64,000 nt of DNA, from the NCBI GenBank assembly GCA_004794785.1, contig SJOL01009432.1, positions 335,166 through 399,165 of the forward strand, read 5' to 3'. The translations under genes were made by a program, and so were the position numbers. Positions 1-12,000 of this stretch are shown piece by piece. Position 1 is the stretch's first letter. Each line of letters starts with the position of its first letter. The notes below the pieces were generated by a model. That model had not been told where the DNA came from and made no database searches. It saw only the letters and a list, made by a program, of their open reading frames with translations. This DNA is from Opisthorchis felineus. Lineage: Eukaryota > Platyhelminthes > Trematoda > Opisthorchiida > Opisthorchiidae.

Positions 1-3000
1 AGTAATCTATTTTCCATCTGTGTGTGTGTCTCACTTTCCTTCCATGCGATCGATGCCGATAATGAACAGTTTTCAGGGACCCAGTCTCATTTGCAGCACT
101 CCCTTCCACATGAACAAATGCAACACATAAATTCAGATATCGGAAAAGAACAGCGCCATGCAACTGGAACTGAGTTCCAGGGTGGGCAACCAAATATCGG
201 TCAACAACGTGTCCAACAGCCTCCACAGTACCGTGAACCGCCTTTATCGCCTGATGTATCACGGATAAATGATCCACACAGAAGCGATCCCATTGCAAGT
301 CAACGCATTCATGTCCCACCAGATTCTCAACCCTCGCAGCTTAGCGGCAGCTCTTCAGCACATTACGTCGCTCGTCCGGCTGATACTAGGGCTGCCGCAG
401 ACATGAATGCGGACGGTCCCGGGTTCCAACATGCAACGGTGGTGCGTCACGAAGATCAACGACTTCCTTATCGGCAAACCGAGTTCCATAGTGAATCCCA
501 TGCTTCATCCCCTTCACACTCACAGCAGGTTAATGTCGGTAACTTACATACAGGGGGAAATGTTGATATGCGGCTTGATTTAGTTAATCAAGGACAACGA
601 AACCCTGCTGCTAGCCAGCTGCATCCCTCTGATCGGTTTCATGATCAGAACGCCAAATTTGACCCCCTACGGTCGCACGACACGATTCCGCTACAAACTT
701 TTCGCCAACATGAAGTGCATCAACCATCTGGATTGCATCACCCGGACGTGCGTACCGCAAACCAGCTTCGTGAAAACCCTCAGTCTGAACAGTGGGAAAG
801 GGACGGCTTGCCCGCTCCGTTCGGTTTAAGCAGTGGTTTCATCCACAAAAGAGCATCTGATAACCATCAACTAGACTCCGCACCCGACCTTTACAATCAG
901 TTCCGGCATAACCATGAAACAGATGAGCTCCAGGCTCCTAGACAGGGGGAAGTCCCACAACGTCGTTTAAATATGCCCCGTGAACTTCAGCTAGACGATA
1001 CTTATGTATTCCCCTCGGCCGATGAGGACCGACGTGGTCGTCCTTTATCTGATGATTTTGTTTCTATGACGTTAGTTGTCAGTCCTGGAATAAAGGAGTG
1101 TGTCTTCTACGTGCCGATCTCAAACTTCATTCTGGATTATCAGGTGGGTCGTTTAACGTAACTAATTTGCGAAGGTTACTCGCGGTGGACTTATAGATGT
1201 CGGCTTATTTGTGAAAGATCCGCAAGGCGAACCCATTGCCACAAGACCGCCCTCACCAGACGCCACAGTTTCGTAAGTACTCATATCTATACTCAGTCCT
1301 GATTTCCTTTTACCGTTTTCTATGTGCAAGCACAATTGCTGCAGGGTATGTGTGGGCTTACGGACAGTATGGACCTACTGGGTCAAACGGCTATCCTGAG
1401 GCCGTTAAGTATTTCAGATGTGGAAGCTGTATAGACCTTCAGGAGTTTAGAAGTGCAGGAAGAACTTCTGGGGCTCGTTAATTCTGGGTCACTTGGACTG
1501 GTTTCTCGGATTGCCAAATTTGTATTGCGAAGCGTTTCAGACTTATTGTAGTACTACATATTGTTTAGGCGTCTCGTGCTTTCGTCTCACTTTTGGTTAG
1601 ACTGCCTTTCCTCTATTCGAGAAACTATGGGATTTGAAGAATAGCTCCATTAAGACCAATCTCCAGTCGCATTTTTATCTTGTTTAGTCATACAGTTATC
1701 CTTCCATAAAGTTTTATTATAAAAAGTACTGCAAAAGGACCGATTTTCATATCCTGATTTCCCTCCATTGAAAAAGGCATGGAACCTCCCTAGAAGGATT
1801 GCTTCTAGAGCGCCCAGCGGTCGGGTAGACGCTTTTTTTGCTAGCAAAATGGAGCCTATTGTCACTGAGGAATTTTTAACCCTAGTTAGCTGTACTGATA
1901 ATCATTCCATGTACCTTACCCTTTTCCCCATGTTTCCGCAACTACGGAACGCTTATTAGGTGCATATCGTACAGAACTGCCTCTTTTAGGTAGAGATAAG
2001 ATCATCCTGCTGTCCATATCTGGTATCCATCGGTTGCATGGTGTATGTTTGGTCATGGTGCCACATACTATTTCTGCCTTACACTTGCTGGCTTACCTGG
2101 TGAACAGATGTAACAGTTATGATAATGGGACAGTTCGCACATTGCATACTCCGCTAATGCAACCACAGCTGCACAGGGTCAGGTTGAATAAAGCTAGAGG
2201 GGACTGGGTTCTGACACAGCGTGTTACGGATTGACGAAGTGGGGATAAAATAGGGGCACATTAAGGGGGTCTCAAGAAGTCAGATTGCAGCTGTTTCAAC
2301 TGTTCATCGGATTTGTACACTAGCGAATCACGAAGAAAAATGGAGAGCTGATAAGGTTTTGTTAAGGTACGGTTTCTATAAATAACCGAAACAGTTGCGA
2401 TCGGGTGACCTGATATTCTGTGCTGTATGCTCAAGAGCTTCTAACCATTGTCGTCATCGAGAACAGCACACCAGCAATACATGCTTGTGCTAAACTGCTA
2501 TAGTTGCCTTTTTAAACCATCTGTAAGACTACATTGCGACTCATTATCAGTATCATCATCAAAGACAGCAACATCAGTGTTGACACTGATACCTCACTGC
2601 CGTAACCTTGCGACTACTGTCGCCCACTAGCCGGGATTGTGTGGAAGCCAGCTCTTCTGACCTCATCTCACTGCAATTTAACTTGCTTGCGTTAGGGTTT
2701 CTCTTAGAAAGTATTTCTTGGTGGCACGTAGAAGAGATTAAACTCTACTACCTTGTAGACAATGCGAATCCATCTAGGCCTAAGCAGTTGAATAGGTCGC
2801 GGTATGGCACGGGTGCTTGCAATTGAGAACTGCGGTTATCCGGCGAATTGCAATGAAAACGAGTTTTTTTCGCCACAAAACTAGATAAATTTGAGTCGGA
2901 TGAATGGACTAGACGAGTCTCAACTGTGTGAAAATCAGCAAGCCTAGAGTCTCAGACGTCAACATGTAAAATCCCGTCAGAATCTAATGAAAGGATGATC

Positions 3001-6000
3001 CAAGGAAGGAACGGCATGAAATCGCTCTACTGACAAAATGGCCAACTTTTTTACCCTAAAGTTTCATTTGCATTGGCTACGTGAGCGAGTTTATAGCGCT
3101 TGTTTTCGCAGACAAATGTGCCGCTGACAGAGGTGAAATGTTTATAACATTATTGACTGACGGTATTTCATGCGGCATCCACGGAGGTTGCATTCATTCA
3201 TAAGCTGTTTGGAAGGGAAAGAAGCATTCACAAGCAAGAGCACACAAGATAATGCGAGGCAAACGATCATTTCACAAAGAAGCTTTTATCTGGTATAAAT
3301 AGTAGCTTTTCCAAGGATCGTCCTTATACGGTCCTTATACGTCCTTATCGTCTTCATAGCCGTGCGTAACGTATTTGTCGTGACCTGTAGGATATCCGAT
3401 GTATCAGTTTACTGGTAGCGACTAAAACCGTATAACCTGTAAAAATACTTGTAGAGATTTTCTGATCGAATAACCACCACCGGAACAGTCGAATACATGT
3501 TCTTGGTGCATGTGGCCCGGTTACGCGCAGCTTACCATTTCGGTGGCCCGGTTACGCGCAGCTTACCATTTCGGTGGCCCGGGTTCGATTCTCCCTGGGC
3601 ACCTCCAATTAGGCCGTGGGCGCGCGTCCTAATGCTGTGCACATTTTGTTTGAGAAGTGAAGGCATAAAAAGCCATGTTCAGAACGAGGACGAAGAAAAA
3701 TACTCCTACTCAGAAACGTGTCTTATTCTGTTCAGTGGATTGCTTCAGTAGTTTCGCTTACGATCGACTGAGGGTAGGAATATTTGGTGACGGTTTGGGT
3801 AATTATTGGTTCAACGGACACAATTTATTACAACTACTGGCAAGTTAGTAGGTATAACTGTGGCACGTATTGTCATCTTGCACGGCCTAATTTAATATTT
3901 TCCATGTCCTTTTCTCCGAATTTATCACTCATCCGAAAGTGAGAACCGTAAGTCATCCGACTTCATATTATTTTGATTCCACCCTCATGTATTTGTGGTC
4001 ATTCTGGTTGCAGTCATGACTTGTACTCTGGGTTTGGGCCCATTTCGGTTTTGAACTTCACACTTGTTCCGTTGATTGGTCGCCGATTCTGCGTTTGGCT
4101 TTCACGCACCTCTGTTTTTGTTTCGTCTGTGATCCACAAGAGTCAATCCACAGGTGGTGCACTCCTATTCCAGGTGCAACTATGTTGATTGGTGTAATTT
4201 TAGAGTAAGTACACCGTGTGGGTCTCCCGTGCTCGTCGGATATCGTTGGCTGTGCACAGCTCACGGATGTTATTAAGACGCCGTTTACGCACTTATAAAC
4301 ACAGATTGTCGATGGCTATCGATGTCATTAGATTGCACTTGTACCGGTGTAATATTTTCAGTCGAGATCGAAAATTTTATCAGGACTGCATTCTCCAACT
4401 CACTGTTCGATTTTGAATTGGAGTGGCTCATCTGTTGATTGACTCAGATTTGTGATAAGGTCATTTGACGACAGCCAATGTGGAGTATTTGGATAGTTAA
4501 TTTTCCTCCCATGCTGTCCAACCGATTGATCAGCCATCTTTGGCATGATTAATTTAATCATGTCTGTGAAGTTTCCCATGGGACCTGTTTCGAACTCGAA
4601 TATAACCTCCACAGTTGGGATAACTGACTGAATTAAGTCTCAAGATGTTTGGGTGCAACGGTGCTCTGCTTTATGAATTTGTTCCTGCTGACCTCAACAT
4701 GTTAAGCCGAATTTTAGCTACCATAACTCTCACCGTAGTTTCTTTCATTAGTTCACGACTAAATGGCTGGGAGTTGTAAAAATGCACACCAGTATCGGAA
4801 AGGGAATCAGGACAAAAATAAGAATGTGATTGGTATTTTGTGTAATTTTCGTGGACGACCGTTGTTTCTCTGTGGGTGAACGGAAAGGGTGTCATCGTTG
4901 ACAGCAACATCAATGTTGATCACCGAAGTTTCGCTGTCTTACAGTGGGCTGGAACCATGACAGGCAGACGGTCTCCTTACTCGACCAAAGCCGTTGGTCT
5001 AAGGCTGACCTCAAAGCGGAAGTCTGCTTTCTGGGCAACGTGTTGTTCAACCTGCCCCAGCTCTCATCCTGAGGGTCAGAAGGATTCATCAGACCCCTCT
5101 CTGCGGGCCAAGCTGGCAAGAGAGACTGCGTTCTACGTGAGCGCCCTTTTGGTAGAGCTGTATGGTCATCATCATCGACAACAATACACCAGTAAATATT
5201 AGCGATTAAATGGCGTAGAACTTTGAGAATCCCTGATGAAATATTGGACGAAAGGTCAAAGGGGGGCTTATTACGAAAGGCCTTATTTCCCTAGGGAAAC
5301 AATCATGAACAAGGTACTGCCACTTTGTTACGTCAACGAGGTAAACGCATATGAGCATCATATCCAATTAGGACGCCATCTGTAGGGTTCTTTTAATGTC
5401 CTTCATGAACCCACCATACAACGACAGACAAACTTTAGCTAAACAGTCCGACCAGCCACTTGAACCAGTTAGATGCCATATACGTAGGGTCTGTAACCAC
5501 GTGCAAGAAGGATCGCGAGGGTCATGAACAAGATGGGACAAAGATTCCACAGATTGTCGGCTCTCTCATCTCGCGTCGTTTCCTGTCCCCTTCAGACCTT
5601 TGGCCAACAAGAGATCGCAATTGAAACATTATTTTCTTTTTGATAGCTGGTAGTTGGGCATTAATGATACATGTCACAACGACCTTCATCTATTCTTGAC
5701 ATGAGCAACTCCGTATCAGGTAGCTGGTTTAAGGAGATACTGTCAGAAAGCAGTCGTGCACGCACCGTTTACGTGACACTCGAGTGTGAGTGCACATACA
5801 ATCTCCAAATTAGCAACAAACCAATATGCTCCTTAGACGTTGCGTCCCTTTTTGCTAGCGTTCCCTTCTTTAAAACGACTAACTACATCTGTCGCTACCC
5901 GATAATCCCACCTAATTTTAATCATACCCGTAGACCACTTGAAAGGATTACTTTTACGATATACATTCAATATCCTATTTCTGTTCAATGGTTCCCTTTA

Positions 6001-9000
6001 TGGACAAAGTTAGGAATTACCGATGGGCTGCTTACCCGATTCCATTTTAGATGGCATTTTAATGATTAAGACTTGACTTGGTGTTTTGAACCAAGTTATT
6101 GAACAGTTCCAGTTTACCGCCTATATGTTGATGACAGTTTTATTGTCCGTGACTTTCTTACCTCAATGGATGAGATCCTTAAAAGTTTTAACTTGGTATG
6201 TTCTGCACTCAGCCTCTGTGAGGCGGATGATTTTAGCGGCAGTCCTCCCATTCTCGACACCAAAAGACGAGGCGGAGTTCTACACGAGGGTATACTGTAA
6301 AGAAACCAGATTTGGTCAGTATACTAACTTCTCGAGTTTCATTGACATGATGTGCAAGGGAACTCTTGTTAGGTGTCTGCCGAACAGGGCTCAAGGAACT
6401 CTTGATAAGGCGCTCAAGTTAATTGTGAAAACCTCAGTTGAGAATGAGTACCCAGAGAAGCACCCAGAAGTGAACCCAGGTAGACCAGTTTAGGCAGCGC
6501 GCTTCAGTCCCCCCAACAAACTTGTCTCCATACATTTGCCATTTATAGGCGAAAGGGCTTCTGAAACTGTCACATGTCACTTCGATGATTATTTAGTGCA
6601 ACACAACTAAGGGTACTACTCTAGTACCCGCCTACTCAACATAAATCTGAAAGATAGATTTCCAGTCCACGATTCTTCAGTTTTAATCTATTTCTTTGTT
6701 CGCGAGTGTTCCGAAAACTGTGGCTCGGCGTCTCTCCCAGAAAATAGCTGACCATTTACCGTCCTGATCAGTATTGACTACCAGGTCAACAAAACCATTC
6801 AGCGTAATTTATCTAGTGCCGTCTAGTTTTTCGAAGACGATACGCAAAAGCACCCGAAACAGCAGAGGCAATTGCAATCAAGTTGCGTAAACAATCGCTG
6901 TGTCATCAAAACGTACATGAAAGAACTGACATTCTCTGGGAGAATGTCAAAGACTCAGTTGAGGGCCAATCACTTAGTTTTGGCCAATAAGATCTCACTT
7001 ATTATGCCTCCCAAGTTTATGAACTAAATGTACTTGTCTGCTGGTAGCCATGGTTTTCTGATCTCAAGTTGGACTGTTTAATGGACTTGAATCGTGCGGA
7101 GGGCACGGAATATATCCCCAAAATTGAAGAGGGTTTCCGTTTGTCCATGCTTGTGTGGAGTCAGTGGCTCCTATGAAATCGAGGAAAACCACAGTTGTTA
7201 GCCAGTGGTATGCACATATTTGATATAATGCGAAAATGTTACCAGCGCACCGGCAGCGCGGGCGAAACCCTGCTTACTGCTCTCTGATTTGTATCTCATA
7301 TGCCGGGTTTGGCGTCGCAGTATTATTGATGTCAGTAGCTGCGTTGTGATAGGCCTCAGACTGTGACTTTTCTGAATAAAGTTATGGCGATCGATTGGCT
7401 CTGTTTTGTGGAATGCGTTCTTGTTCCCAAATAAGTCCAAACAATTTAGTTAAGACGGAACACAGAGATGCTCTGGTCGAAGCTCATCTGGCCCGGCAGT
7501 CCAATAACGCATGAATACACGCAGACATATTCGTTCTTCATCAACTGCGGGCGAGTCCAGACTCAGATACCACGACTCGAGCTTGGCGGGTCGAATGAAA
7601 GACAGATGGCTAACTAAACTGTTGCTGAAAATATCCTGCCCAGTGATCTAAAGGCTAGCTTTTATTATGCATTAGAGTTCCAGTAATTCCTTTGCTTAAC
7701 TCAGAGCAGACTGTATCCTGGGTCGTGTTTTGTGAGTTGGTTGTGACAACTTGCGTTTTTTTCCCTGCTGCATTACCCTCTTCCATTTTTTGAGCTTTCT
7801 GGTGCCACTACGTTCCTCCAACACGTACGGACTTCATTTGAGTTGACGTCTAATAGGCCGTCTGGCCGAATTATGCTGCGGTCTCGAAGGTATACAACGT
7901 CTATATCGGTAGGTGACAGCAACCATGGTGAGATCCACTGCGCCCTCAGAAACACCACATGCCGAGTATCCACCGTCGCCTGTAGCCGTTATTATCTCTT
8001 CGCAGTTGCGACTAATGCCTTTTGTAGAATTCCATTCTAAAGTACGACACATTAGATTTTGGTGTGTTTGCTTAATTCGTAGCTCACAAAGCTTTTCCAC
8101 TGCTAAACGGGAATTCCGCTCCTTAGGTTTACCCGGTAAATTCTCTGGAAATCTTTATTGGACGAGAACGTGTGTATTCCAGGGTGTTCGGTAGTCTAGT
8201 GTTGAGCCTCGCCTACGGTAGCTAACGGCTATATGATCCACTTGGTTCCATGATTGGTCAGCACTAGGGAACGCCCAGTAGCACAACGGTGCCCATTGCG
8301 CCTAAGCTCAGCATTGCTGACGAACAACCGGTCACCGTAGAGTCACCATTACCCTTGGTTTGGGTCCAATACGAACGTTTCACCAAATCGTATCTGGCGT
8401 GAACTGAGGTGCCTTGCTTGCGCATTGAAATCTTCGGCTAGGACCATATATAAAGTCTTTGTGGTGGATAAGAGGGTGGCATTTCTCGATAAAAAAAAGT
8501 CAGTCGGTTGGTGCATAAGCAGAAACCAATGGTGGTTATTATTTTGACGTGCGATTTCTTATCGGAATGGACAGACGGGCAGCACAGAGGCAAATATTTA
8601 CAGGTATCCAGTTAAGCATGGAGTCCTCAGCTCCTAAGCTTAGGTTTAGGAGAGTAGCTGAATCTGCCGGGAAATGAGTAGCAAAAATGATGAAAAGTGA
8701 GTTGATAGAACAGCCAGACTCGGATCATAAGACTGGGTAAAGTGATAAGAAAATGGTAAAATGATAAAAAACCAAAAACACTTTGCACGGAGTCGGTGAC
8801 ACGACACCATCCATAGTCGGCGCAAAAATTTCCATTGCTTGACGTTAACCAAATGTCAGTGGTATCTATCCATCGTTATGTTTATTCTCTTGACAACCTG
8901 CTCCTCACACTCAATACGAGCCTTTTTCAGTGCTTGTTTTCAAAAAAAGAGCTCGTAGTAAGTGTGGTAACCACAGGGGGATCAGCTTGACCCCGGTTAT

Positions 9001-12000
9001 AACGAGACTGCTGGCGTTACTTGTGCTTCGTCGCCTTATGGTGGCTCGTGAAACACTGACTCGAGAGCAGCAAGCAGGGTTCCGGCCTGGTACGGGTTGC
9101 GTTGACCAAATCTTCACACTCCGTCAGGTGCTGGAACAATGCCATACGTACAAACGACCCACAAGTTTAGTATTCCTGGATTTCCAAGGTGCATTCGACT
9201 CGGTTGACCGGTCTGTTCTCCTTGACACGCTTGCCCACCAAGGAATACCCCGGAAGTTTGTGAACATAATACGTTCGCTGTATTCTCAGACTTCCGGACG
9301 TGTGAGTATTACGAGTGTTCTCCAAAAGCTATGTCCACTCTCTCCATTCCTAGTTAATGTCGTGATCGATGAGATGATGAGACGAACGCTGGAAGGTCTT
9401 CAAAACCCCGGTGTTCAAATAGCCTCTGACGAAAACCTTGTCCGTCTGAAAATGCAGACGATATCGTTCTCGTCTTCGAAGAGGAGGAGAAGGCGCAGGT
9501 ATTTTGGATGAACTGACCGTCCTTTGGTATGCACTTTGAACTCACAAAACGTAAGGTCTGCTCGTGGACATGCAGTCAGTGAACATGCCACTAACAATCC
9601 AAGGGGAGGTACTCGAATTCGTGGGGCGTTTTACGTATCTTGGAGGTTGTGTCAGTTGAGTCTAGTGTGACAGGTGAGGTCAATGAACGAATCTGCAAGA
9701 CTCGGATCGCGTTTGGTAATTTGAGACACCTATGGCGTCAAGGCGGTATATCCCCGAATCTCGAAGGACGTGTGTATCAGGCTACAGTGCGGGCTGTTTT
9801 GTTGTATGGCTGTAAGACTTGGACTGTTCGAGCAGAGGAACTGAGACGTCTTCAGGTGTTCGACAATCGCTATCTCAGGACCATAGCTCGTGTAGGTTGG
9901 TGTCGGAGGATCCGTAACGAGGCAATTAGAAAGCGAGTTTTCGGTTGTGCAAAGGGGACTTCCATTGTAGAATGTGGCCGACACCAGAAGCTGCTTTGCT
10001 TGGGCCATGTATTGCGTATGCTGAACCATCGTTTGCCGAAGAGGTGCTGTTTTCCGTCCGATTCAGAGTGGCGGAAACAGCTAAGTGGCCAACCCTTGAC
10101 CTGGCAGAAGCGTATGAAAGCGATTACGACACGTTTAGGTGCTGTCGGTGCTAGTCGTCTTACAGAGTGGGGACCGCGTGACCCCCACTGCGCGTGATTG
10201 GAGACGCTGCAAGATATGGCTGCTAATCGATGTCAATGGCGTTCTTGTTGTCAGTTTCTATCCAGGTTGCCTGAATGAGTGTCTGGAGGTGTAGAAACCT
10301 CGGAATGATTGTAGTAAGCTAGCACTAGGTCCCTTTCCTATCCTTCTTTATAGTTTTCTTCATCATAAGGCCTTCAAATAAATCATGGTTGTACGGCAGC
10401 GAATCATGGGTGTTGAACACTGATATCATGCTGTGGATGATTATGTGTTTATTTGTTAGCGGCCTAATAGCGTATGTGTTGGCCTCATTTACGAAGGATA
10501 ACTTGGTTATTAGTCCTTCGAAAAGCGTTTATCTCAGTGCAAAACCAGTTATCTTCTTTCTGTGAAGGTTTGGCACCGGATTAGCGTAGCGGTCAAGGTG
10601 CAAAGTACTGCTCGAGAAGCCAATAGTTCGAAGCTGATTCTGGCTTGTTGGACTGATAGGATTACCTGGTAGTATCTTCAAGGTCGTGTTTTACTGGTTT
10701 TGATTTTCTCTTGCGCCTTCAAATCCTCTGGTTAATCGTGTGGTCCTCCGCTGTTCATGCTGAAACCGAAATTCCTAAGATAAGTTGATTTACAGGAACA
10801 TTCGAAGACAGGAGAATTTTCACTGTAATGCCTAACCACTTTACCCGTCTAACCATGAAGCCATTTTTCTTTAACCTACTTTCAGCATCAAAGTCCCGCC
10901 ACATTTTCAGCTGAGACCTTACGCTATCTGCTTCGATAACAGGAAAGCAAGTTATGCTGATAAACATGTTTCATTTTCCATTGATGTGGATTTGAATTGG
11001 GACAACCCATCTAATGCTGAACGTGCTGTGATCGAGGCACTCCGCAAGAGTTCTTTTGCTGATGCACAAACTGAGGCTATGGATGCGCAGTACATGGAGA
11101 GTTGGAAAGCTTTGAGTGTAAGTATATTATACTGTAGCTGTACTGTCACCAGGCGAAGATAATGTAATAATGCGTTCAGGCTTCGACAGTATCTTAGCAA
11201 AGCTACAGGTTTTCAGTTCTTAAATAGATCGGATACATGTGAATGCAATGTAGTGTGTGCGTTCCACCAAGTGCCAAACATTTGAGGTAGTAAGATCTTA
11301 CGATTCTCCAGTAGCGCTTGTCTGCTGTCTATAACGTATAACTTTTTCGACGCATCGATTGCATCTGGTCGCCCAGTGAACCTCTGTTTCGGACCGTAGT
11401 TTTACAGGCTTCATATCTGTTACAACGTTTTACGGTCATCAAGGTAAACCCTTAACCGACCTTTACAGGTCACAGAAGTGACATATGTTAGACTGCTTTC
11501 TCATTCTCAGTGAGGTAGTTACATCAATGAGAGGAGTTCATGGGGAAGGACAACGTTTAACCTATCCCTTTGGAGAGGGAAAGATTCCACCCCAACTCGT
11601 TGAGGGTTGAATGCATAAACTGCGGCGTGATAACGAGAACACAACTACTAACTTCTCTGTTCGACTTTCTCCAATTCACTCCGTAAAGAACGAATTCTTC
11701 GTATGGGAGGAAAAAAGAATAAAAAACCCCAACCTGTTAATCACCAGTTTCGACCTATTGAGGCGAAGACACCACGTTTCTTTAAGGTGTGTCGCAATGG
11801 GCATGTGGATTAGATGTGGAAGTTTGGGTTGTTAGTAACCAGGATAAATCGCCTAGTCGTTGAACTCTCTTATACAAGAAAAAGAAAGAAGTACTGTGCA
11901 ACCATTCCATGAGCCTCAAACACCCGGTTTGGATCCTGGCCCATGGTTGTCAGATTGTCCAGATAAGTTGAGATCTGGTCGAATTAAGAATCCTATTTAG

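Noticed and set aside
4876..5202. Plus-strand frame of 108 codons in p24 intron 2
   Set aside because: Composition and codon pattern look random, with simple Ser/Lys/His runs; no domain and no splice sites in phase with the p24 exons.
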